DNA of 11,837 nt from JBGTCD01 sp041749015 (GTDB lineage Bacteria > Bacteroidota > Bacteroidia > Cytophagales > Cyclobacteriaceae). The notes beneath the pieces are model-generated. The model was not told the origin of the DNA. It saw only the letters and a program-made list of their open reading frames with translations, and made no database searches. This document shows, one piece after another, positions 7,372 through 11,837 of this stretch. The number at the start of each line of letters is the position of its first letter. Position 1 is the first letter of the stretch. Position numbers and translations under genes: made by a program. The DNA lies in contig JBGTCD010000140.1 of the NCBI GenBank assembly GCA_041749015.1, forward strand, positions 1 to 11,837. Reading direction: 5' to 3'.

Positions 7372-7891
7372 CCCATTTAAAAAAACATACACCCCGGAGG
7401 AGATGCGCCTTTTCCGTTTTCTGGTTCGTATCAAGCTATTTGAGAAGCTATCTAATAAAGAGCTATACCAATTTATCCCATACATGCATGAAAGGGTTTA
7501 TCAACTAGATGAGGCGGTTTTTTTCAGGAAGGATCCTAGCCATGCCCTCTATTTGATCAAATCAGGTAAGGTAAAACTTCATCTGGACATCAAAGACCGA
7601 TTTGAAGAACTGACCGAGGTAAGGCATAATGCCTTATTTGGAGAAAATGCACTTCTGCCTAAATCCAGAAGGGTATACAATGCTGTAGTTTCGTCAGAAA
7701 GAGCTGAATTTTATGTCATCCCTAAGGATAATATTCTCCAGATATTTGAGCAGCACCCTGAATTAAAGGCGAAAATGCTGGAAGCGCTGGGAGAATTTTA
7801 CAATGAATTTTTCATTAACCTTTTCGATAAATACAGAAAGTCTTATGGATTTTTTGATCTTAAGGAGGTATATAAGGAGGAAGGAGTTTAG
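7364..7891 (+). CDS. Stand-alone cyclic nucleotide-binding domain protein (Crp-like, no DNA-binding domain)
   Basis: The protein has 175 residues from the ATG at 7364; a TTG at 7352 would add four. About residues 15-140 form a Crp/cNMP-type beta-roll: LVRIKLFEKLSNKELYQFIP, then the turn FFRKDPSHALYLIKSGKVKLHL and the phosphate-binding-cassette region LFGENALLPKSRRVYNAVV, with the Gly-Glu and a distal Arg of ligand-binding members. The C-terminus is a helix (GEFYNEFFINLFDKYRKS) and a short charged end. There is no winged-helix domain, which in Crp/Fnr regulators would take another 70-80 residues, so a direct transcription-factor role is unlikely. The gene overlaps tilS by 8 bases and is probably translated with it. 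Whether it binds a cyclic nucleotide, and for what purpose, cannot be told from the sequence. Confidence 0.85.
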   Translation: MINPFKKTYTPEEMRLFRFLVRIKLFEKLSNKELYQFIPYMHERVYQLDEAVFFRKDPSHALYLIKSGKVKLHLDIKDRFEELTEVRHNALFGENALLPKSRRVYNAVVSSERAEFYVIPKDNILQIFEQHPELKAKMLEALGEFYNEFFINLFDKYRKSYGFFDLKEVYKEEGV

Positions 7892-7904
7892 AAGCATTTG
7901 ATCA

Positions 7905-7923
7905 ACGGTTTTTTTAGAACCGT
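7905..7923 (+). repeat. Inverted repeat in the mdh promoter region
   Basis: ACGGTT (7905-7910) and AACCGT (7918-7923) form a perfect 6-base inverted repeat with a 7-base spacer. No T-run follows, so it is a poor terminator. It covers the place of the mdh upstream promoter element (7910-7913), which would suit a repressor site. An operator role is inference; a chance repeat is possible. Confidence 0.4.
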
Positions 7924-7940
7924 ACACTTTCCTAATTTTG
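7910..7940 (+). promoter_or_regulatory. Candidate promoter of mdh
   Basis: TAATTTTG (7933-7940) fully matches the Bacteroidota TAnnTTTG element. TTTT at 7910-7913, 19 bases upstream, is a three-of-four match to TTTG. The predicted start near 7945 leaves a leader of about 30 bases that is A-rich before the ATG, as is usual where Shine-Dalgarno sites are not used. Confidence 0.6.
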
Positions 7941-7975
7941 AGTTTTAAGTTTTATCATCATAAAAATATAATCAT

Positions 7976-8905
7976 ATGAAAATAACAGTGGTAGGAGCCG
8001 GTAATGTAGGGGCCACCTGTGCCGATGTACTGGCTTACCGTGAAATATCCAATGAAATTGTACTTCTTGATATCAAAGAAGGGGTAGCAGAAGGTAAAGC
8101 CCTTGATATATGGCAAAAGGCACCTATCGATCTTTATGATTCCTATACAACCGGGTCTACCAACGACTACGCCAAAACTGCAGGCTCTGAGGTGGTAGTG
8201 ATCACCAGCGGACTGCCAAGGAAGCCAGGTATGACCCGTGATGATCTGATCCAGACCAATGCCGGTATTGTAAAGTCAGTCACAGAAAATGTGGTTAAGC
8301 ATTCTCCTGATGCCATCATCATTGTGGTCTCCAATCCACTGGATGTAATGACCTATCAGGCACACCTTACCTCTAAGCTGCCAAGGACCCGGGTCATGGG
8401 GATGGCCGGCATTCTTGATACAGCAAGGTACAGGGCATTTTTGGCGGAGGCTTTAAATGTATCTCCAAAGGATATCCAGGCGGTATTGATGGGAGGCCAT
8501 GGTGATACCATGGTGCCCTTGCCCAGGTACACCACAGTAGGAGGAATCCCTGTTACCGAACTGATTGCGAAGGACAAGCTGGATGCCATTATTGAAAGGA
8601 CCAAATCAGGTGGTGGAGAGTTGGTAAAACTTATGGGTACCTCTGCCTGGTATGCCCCGGGCTCAGCGGCTGCTCAGATGGTAGAGGCTATTGTGAGGGA
8701 CCAAAGAAGAGTATTCCCCGTGTGCGTGAAGCTGGATGGCGAGTATGGCATTGACGACTGCTACCTGGGGGCTCCGGTGATCCTGGGTAAGAATGGCATC
8801 GAAAAAGTGATCGAACTTGACCTGAATGCAGAAGAGAAAAAATTGCTTGAAGTATCCAGAGGCCATGTTAAAGAGGTGATGGCTGTATTGGATAAGCTAG
8901 GATAA
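7976..8905 (+). CDS. mdh: NAD-dependent malate dehydrogenase (LDH-like type)
   Basis: Malate dehydrogenase interconverts malate and oxaloacetate with NAD in the citric acid cycle. The 309-residue cytoplasmic protein has the Rossmann motif GAGNVG at 7-12 and Asp32 at the end of the second strand, which favours NAD over NADP. The substrate loop GLPRKPGMTRDD (79-90) carries Arg82 and Arg88; an Arg at position 82 is the mark of malate rather than lactate specificity. Arg151 and the Asp148/His175 relay (LDTAR; GGHGDTMVP) complete the active site. Length and motifs fit the LDH-like, tetrameric class common in Bacteroidota. It has its own promoter 36 bases upstream and ends in a two-hairpin 3' region, so it is probably transcribed mainly alone. 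Start at the ATG fits the Rossmann strand exactly. Confidence 0.97.
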   Translation: MKITVVGAGNVGATCADVLAYREISNEIVLLDIKEGVAEGKALDIWQKAPIDLYDSYTTGSTNDYAKTAGSEVVVITSGLPRKPGMTRDDLIQTNAGIVKSVTENVVKHSPDAIIIVVSNPLDVMTYQAHLTSKLPRTRVMGMAGILDTARYRAFLAEALNVSPKDIQAVLMGGHGDTMVPLPRYTTVGGIPVTELIAKDKLDAIIERTKSGGGELVKLMGTSAWYAPGSAAAQMVEAIVRDQRRVFPVCVKLDGEYGIDDCYLGAPVILGKNGIEKVIELDLNAEEKKLLEVSRGHVKEVMAVLDKLG

Positions 8906-8910
8906 ATACC

Positions 8911-8932
8911 TTGACATTGCTGCCAATGTTAA
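8911..8932 (+). other. Stem-loop just after the mdh stop codon
   Basis: TTGACATTG (8911-8919) pairs with CAATGTTAA (8924-8932) over nine pairs, one of them a G-U, around the 4-base loop CTGC. It begins 6 bases after the stop and is followed by the terminator hairpin, not by a T-run. It may protect the mdh transcript from 3' decay. Confidence 0.55.
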
Positions 8933-8935
8933 GTC

Positions 8936-8964
8936 AGACCCTGAGGAATTGGGGTCTTTTTTTT
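8936..8964 (+). terminator. Intrinsic terminator of mdh
   Basis: AGACCC (8936-8941) pairs with GGGTCT (8952-8957) across a 10-base loop and a run of eight T follows (8957-8964). This is a standard Rho-independent terminator on the plus strand. Read on the minus strand there is no T-run behind the hairpin, so it should not stop the opposite gene's transcript. Confidence 0.85.
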
Positions 8965-8974
8965 AATTAATATT

Positions 8975-9514
8975 TCAGTTGATAGTCCAATCGGTACAAA
9001 TAGGTATGGCCAATCTTCCATTCCCTGAAGGATTGTTAAGATAGGCCGAACCGATATTGCCTCCTGCCAGTACCACCATGGCTCCGGGCCCTGATTCTTC
9101 AAGGTGCACCCTGATATTAGCATTGTGGTTGTTTAACCCTTCATAAGTTATTTTTGAGCCATCTGGCATGATGGATATCTCAGTTTCTGATAGGCCTGTG
9201 GCAGCTGAGACGGGATTGGGCATAAGAATAATCGCACCATCTTCGCTAATGTCTCCCTCATGAAAATGTACCGGATGCATTTCCGTGCCTTCAGTACCAG
9301 ATAGTTGGATCAAGAGCATGGTATTGCCATTGGTCATTTCCTTAAATGTGGCTGTGCCGCTAACAGGAAATTCAGAACCCTGGGCTAATGGGTAAGTTGT
9401 TTCATTGCCTGTAAAGTTGTTGATGTCTGGTTCATCATCGGAGGTACAAGCCCCAAATTGAATTCCTACTATTCCTAAACAAACCAAAATAAACAACTGC
9501 CTTAGATTTTTCAT
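8975..9514 (-). CDS. Lipoprotein with CHRD/superoxide-dismutase-like His motif
   Basis: The 179-residue protein begins with a lipoprotein signal peptide (MKNLRQLFILVCLGIVGIQF) and lipobox FGAC, lipidated Cys at 23, followed by the acidic TSDDEPD often seen in surface-sorted lipoproteins of this phylum. The frame is open 72 codons further upstream, but Met at 9514 gives the perfect signal peptide and avoids overlap with the divergent gene. About residues 40-179 are beta-rich: an alternating GTATFKEMTNGNTMLLIQLSG, the His cluster MHPVHFHEGDISEDGAIILM, and a second half with NIRVHLEESGPGAMVVLAGG. The HxxHxHEGD pattern recalls CHRD domains and the copper site of Cu/Zn superoxide dismutases, but the remaining SOD ligands are not clear. 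Family membership is tentative and I do not assign an enzyme activity. It is probably monocistronic. Confidence 0.75.
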   Translation of the reverse strand: MKNLRQLFILVCLGIVGIQFGACTSDDEPDINNFTGNETTYPLAQGSEFPVSGTATFKEMTNGNTMLLIQLSGTEGTEMHPVHFHEGDISEDGAIILMPNPVSAATGLSETEISIMPDGSKITYEGLNNHNANIRVHLEESGPGAMVVLAGGNIGSAYLNNPSGNGRLAIPICTDWTIN

Positions 9515-9587
9515 TTGAAATAGTTTATCTAACTTATCCCCCGAAAAAATTAAACGCAGGAATTGATTTTTAATTTCAGTTAAAATT

Positions 9588-9620
9588 ATTGAGAATCCCT
9601 GATACTTGCAATAGACTTTG
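9588..9620 (+). promoter_or_regulatory. Imperfect promoter candidate upstream of the 9651 lipoprotein
   Basis: ATTG (9588-9591) is followed after 20 bases by TAGACTTTG (9612-9620), which has three instead of two bases between TA and TTTG. Start of transcription would fall near 9625, which favours the ATG at 9651 over the one at 9630. This is a near match only. Confidence 0.3.
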
Positions 9621-9650
9621 GCATGATCTATGCCTCCCAGAATTCTTAGT

Positions 9651-11039
9651 ATGATTAAAAATATACTCATAATAATCTGCATAGTACCCCTGCTTGAGGG
9701 GTGTGGTAGCACCTCTTCTACTTCTAGCAATGGCCGAAAAAGCGAACCGCAAAGGCCAGCCTGGATGAGTGGGAAACCAGAGAGTAATATTTATTTTGTA
9801 GGGTTAGGTCATGCTCCAAAGGATCTTGGGGGCAATTATATCTCTCAGGCACAGAAGGTAGCCCTTCAGGATCTCATTTCAGAGATCAGGGTAAATGTCT
9901 CTTCCACCTCCGTGCTCAGCCTGATTGATACCGATCAGGAATTCAGAGATGAATACCAGTCGATGATTAAAACGCAGGCCGAAGCCGAATTAGAAGATCA
10001 TGAGCTGGTGGATTCCTGGGAAGACCAGTATAATTATTGGGTGTACTACAGGCTCTCAAGGGCTCGTTGGGCTGAAATTCAGGAGGAAAAGCGCCGGAAT
10101 GCCAACATGCTGGCCCTAGATTTTTATGATAAAGGCATGAAAGAGGCTCAGGAGGGTAACGTCAGCCAGGCGATGCGCATGTATGTCAGGGCTTTGATCA
10201 GTCTGAGCAAATATCTGGGAGAGCCCAACCAAAATCAGTACAAAGGCAATACCATTTTTCTTGGGAATGAACTTTATCTGGCACTGGAACGGCTGATGAA
10301 CGGCATAGAAATCAAAGTACCTGAGACGCGATATAACATCAACAGACGCCTTGAAAAGGGTAAATCGGTTCCGGTCCAGGTCCTCGATGCTGCCTCTGGT
10401 AAACCGCTTGAAGGTATCCCTCTAAAGGCAGAATTTAGTTTAGGATCCGGTCTTCTCCACAGGGAGTATACTACCGATGATCAGGGTCGCGCTATCGTTA
10501 TCCTTACGCGCATCGATTCCAGAGAAAATCAACAAAAAATTGTTATCAAGCCCGATGTGGTACGAATGGCAGAAAATGGAGAACCCGATTTGCTGCTGAT
10601 CAAACTATTGGAAAAGGTCAGTGTGCCCAACCGTACTATTACCCTGGATATCATGAGACCGGTGGTTTATATGACATCTATTGAAACCGAGTTGGGGAAA
10701 GAATCCAGGAGAACCATGGCCACCAACAAGTTGAGGCATTTACTGACAGATGCCGGGTTTACCATTACCGATTCCAGAGATGAGGCTGAGTTATGGCTTG
10801 ATTTAAAAGCTGGTAGTGAGGAAGGGCCGGTTTCCGGCAGCATTTATATTACTTATGTCAATTTATCAGTAAGCGTTCAGGATTTAAAGCGTAGTCGGGA
10901 GGTTTATAATACCAGCCTGAATCAGGTGAGAGGATATAGTTTGGACTATCAGCGATCCAGTGCAGAAGGATTTAGTAAGTGTTTGGAAATACTTGAAAAT
11001 GAGAAAGTTCCAGAATTAATTAATGCTATGTTGCAATGA
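9651..11039 (+). CDS. LPP20-like multidomain lipoprotein
   Basis: I place the start at 9651, not at the in-frame ATG at 9630, because MIKNILIIICIVPLLEGC is a clean lipoprotein signal with Cys18. The protein then has 462 residues. After a Ser-rich linker, about 36-143 resemble an LPP20 domain: PAWMSGKPESNIYFVGLG, then AQKVALQDLISEIRVNVSS and a closing WEDQYNYWVYYRLSRARW. About 155-190 is a TPR-like helical hairpin (ALDFYDKGMKEAQEGN, AMRMYVRALISL). About 237-310 look like an Ig-type beta-sandwich (VPVQVLDAASGKPLEGIPL, TTDDQGRAIVIL). The C-terminal 120 residues (DAGFTITDSRDEAELWLDL, then VSVQDLKRSREVYNTSL) are unfamiliar. It should be anchored in the periplasmic or outer membrane face. LPP20 proteins are linked to outer membrane or motility structures elsewhere; here the function is unknown. 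The next gene has a related domain. Confidence 0.85.
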   Translation: MIKNILIIICIVPLLEGCGSTSSTSSNGRKSEPQRPAWMSGKPESNIYFVGLGHAPKDLGGNYISQAQKVALQDLISEIRVNVSSTSVLSLIDTDQEFRDEYQSMIKTQAEAELEDHELVDSWEDQYNYWVYYRLSRARWAEIQEEKRRNANMLALDFYDKGMKEAQEGNVSQAMRMYVRALISLSKYLGEPNQNQYKGNTIFLGNELYLALERLMNGIEIKVPETRYNINRRLEKGKSVPVQVLDAASGKPLEGIPLKAEFSLGSGLLHREYTTDDQGRAIVILTRIDSRENQQKIVIKPDVVRMAENGEPDLLLIKLLEKVSVPNRTITLDIMRPVVYMTSIETELGKESRRTMATNKLRHLLTDAGFTITDSRDEAELWLDLKAGSEEGPVSGSIYITYVNLSVSVQDLKRSREVYNTSLNQVRGYSLDYQRSSAEGFSKCLEILENEKVPELINAMLQ

Positions 11040-11057
11040 AAAATAATTTTTGGCCTT

Positions 11058-11089
11058 ATTGTTGCCTTATACGATAAAAACTAAATTTG
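11058..11089 (+). promoter_or_regulatory. Candidate promoter of the 11109 lipoprotein
   Basis: ATTG (11058-11061), 20 bases, then TAAATTTG (11082-11089), a full match to TAnnTTTG with a three-of-four upstream element at ideal spacing. The predicted leader is about 15 bases. It suggests the second lipoprotein can be made independently of the first. Confidence 0.55.
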
Positions 11090-11108
11090 ATTTTAAACTA
11101 ACTATTTA

Positions 11109-11681
11109 ATGATTATGAAAAAGCACATTTTGATTCAATTTTTTACTCTTGCGTTGTTTGCCGCATTTATTGTGGGCTGTAAAGGCAAGAAGGATACCGC
11201 GCTACCACCTGATGAAAAAGAGGTGATTGTACCTTGCTCAGGTCCTGACTATTTCACTAATGATAAAGTTTTCAGAGCTAACTCCTTAGGTGAAAGTAGC
11301 GATCAGCGTACCGCCGGTCTTAGAGCTCTTACCAATGCTCGTAATGACCTTGCTACCTCAATCAGTGTTACTGTAAAAACCGTAACTGATAACTATGTAA
11401 ACTCTCGTGAGTTCAACAATAAGGAGGAAATCCTGGAGCGTTTTGAGAGTTTGAACAGGGAGGTAGTCAACCAGGAGTTAAGTGGCGTAAGAACAATCTG
11501 TGAGCGTCTGGTTCGTACCAAAGAAGGCAGATACAAGTCTTATGTAGCTATTGAACTGGGGTCAGATACCCTGATCAAAGCCTATAATGAAAGGCTTTCA
11601 ACCGATGAGCGTCTTAGAATTGACTATGATTATGAGCAATTTAAGAAGACCTTTGAGGCCGAGATGGACAAGATGAGATAA
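11109..11681 (+). CDS. Small lipoprotein with LPP20-like domain
   Basis: The 190-residue protein has a lipoprotein signal with lipobox IVGC, Cys24; starting at the second ATG (11115, MKKHILIQFF) would give 188 residues and is equally possible. After a charged linker and PCSGPDYFTN, about residues 58-160 read like a short LPP20 domain: SSDQRTAGLRALTNARNDLA leading into a beta-strand (TSISVTVKTVTDNYV), a helical middle (EEILERFESLNREVVNQEL), and a strand pair TICERLVRTKEG-RYKSYVAIEL. The C-terminus is a charged helix (YDYEQFKKTFEAEMDKMR). The helix-strand-helix-strand order parallels the N-terminal domain of the preceding protein, 69 bases upstream, so the two probably act together. I do not recognise a specific family name or function. 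A strong terminator follows. Confidence 0.85.
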   Translation: MIMKKHILIQFFTLALFAAFIVGCKGKKDTALPPDEKEVIVPCSGPDYFTNDKVFRANSLGESSDQRTAGLRALTNARNDLATSISVTVKTVTDNYVNSREFNNKEEILERFESLNREVVNQELSGVRTICERLVRTKEGRYKSYVAIELGSDTLIKAYNERLSTDERLRIDYDYEQFKKTFEAEMDKMR

Positions 11682-11701
11682 TCATTTATTTCAATATTCG
11701 T

Positions 11702-11741
11702 AAAAATCAGGCATGGTGAAAATCCATTCCTGATTTTTTTT
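11702..11741 (+). terminator. Strong intrinsic terminator, partly bidirectional
   Basis: AAAAATCAGG (11702-11711) pairs with CCTGATTTTT (11729-11738), and inside it ATGG (11713-11716) pairs with CCAT (11724-11727) after a single C-T mismatch; the loop is TGAAAAT. T continues to 11741. The A-run on the left gives five T on the minus strand, so it may also stop a convergent transcript. Confidence 0.85.
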
Positions 11742-11759
11742 GATATATAAATCAGATTA

Positions 11760-11837
11760 CTACCGCTCAAATAAATGGATTCCTTCAAAATCGATTGCTT
11801 TGCTATATTGCAGTTTAATAACCAAAAATAGTGTAAG
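11760..11837 (-). CDS. Possible C-terminus of a convergent gene (cut by window edge)
   Basis: On the minus strand a frame is open from the right edge for 25 codons to a TAG at 11762-11760, ending in AIDFEGIHLFER. The stop lies 18 bases before a terminator that has a T-run in this direction too, which is how a convergent gene would end. Twenty-five open codons can occur by chance, and no family can be recognised. Confidence 0.3.
   Translation of the reverse strand, partial: LTLFLVIKLQYSKAIDFEGIHLFER

Noticed and set aside
7364..7891. Calling this gene a Crp/Fnr transcription factor
   Set aside because: Only the sensor domain is present; the reading frame ends before any winged-helix domain and no frameshifted remnant fits in the 84 bases before mdh.
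7905..7923. Inverted repeat as terminator of the tilS transcript
   Set aside because: There is no T-run after the second arm; the T-run lies within the loop.
9630..9650. Start of the LPP20-like lipoprotein at 9630
   Set aside because: It would add MPPRILS before a signal peptide that is already complete from 9651, and it lies within a few bases of the likely transcription start.
9515..9730. Upstream extension of the CHRD-like lipoprotein
   Set aside because: It would bury the lipoprotein signal peptide in the middle of the protein and overlap the divergent gene's start.
11775..11831. Plus-strand open frame of 18 residues after the last terminator
   Set aside because: Too short, without promoter or ribosome signal, and with ordinary AT-rich composition.
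1..11837. CRISPR arrays, insertion sequences, tRNA or rRNA genes, phage or defence genes
   Set aside because: No regularly spaced repeats, transposase-like or nuclease-like proteins, terminal repeats or tRNA-like cloverleafs were seen; nearly all sequence is accounted for by core-type genes.

Overview
The window looks like the chromosome of a Bacteroidota bacterium, probably of the Cytophagales type. The evidence is the set of lineage-typical genes (an OstA-like LPS-export protein, BamD, an Rpb6-like omega subunit, CoaBC, a DUF4835/PorD protein and RecN in that order), the absence of strong Shine-Dalgarno sites, and several matches to the Bacteroidota promoter pattern TTTG-n(19-21)-TAnnTTTG. 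Species cannot be named from this sequence alone. I see no mobile element, phage gene, CRISPR array, tRNA or rRNA; this is ordinary core-genome territory with a few little-described proteins.

Left part (1-5987, all minus strand). A tight six-gene operon is read from bamD (start at 4120) through rpoZ, coaBC, a PorD-like gene and a 72-residue Sm/Hfq-like gene to recN, which runs off the left edge. Gaps are 16, 10 and 4 bases, and two junctions overlap (ATGA and TAATG), so translation is probably coupled. A very good Bacteroidota promoter sits directly before bamD and predicts an almost leaderless mRNA. Upstream on the same strand is a 594-residue OstA/LptA-like protein with its own promoter candidate and a weak terminator behind it. 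Three of the genes (OstA-like, BamD, PorD-like) serve the outer membrane or protein export.

Middle part (6025-8964, plus strand). tilS diverges from the OstA-like gene across only 37 bases. It overlaps by 8 bases a gene for a stand-alone cyclic-nucleotide-binding domain without a DNA-binding domain. Malate dehydrogenase follows with its own promoter, an inverted repeat over the promoter's upstream element, and a two-hairpin 3' end with a clear intrinsic terminator.

Right part (8975-11837). A minus-strand lipoprotein with a His-rich CHRD/SOD-like motif faces two plus-strand lipoproteins that both appear to carry an LPP20-like domain. The first also has a helical repeat-like segment, an Ig-like segment and an uncharacterised C-terminal domain. 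A strong, roughly symmetric terminator closes the pair, and the last 75 bases may hold the C-terminus of a convergent minus-strand gene.

The most interesting items are the Sm/Hfq-like protein coupled to recN, the replaced active-site residues in CoaC, the near-leaderless bamD promoter and the tandem LPP20-like lipoproteins. None of them amounts to a clearly new multi-gene system.
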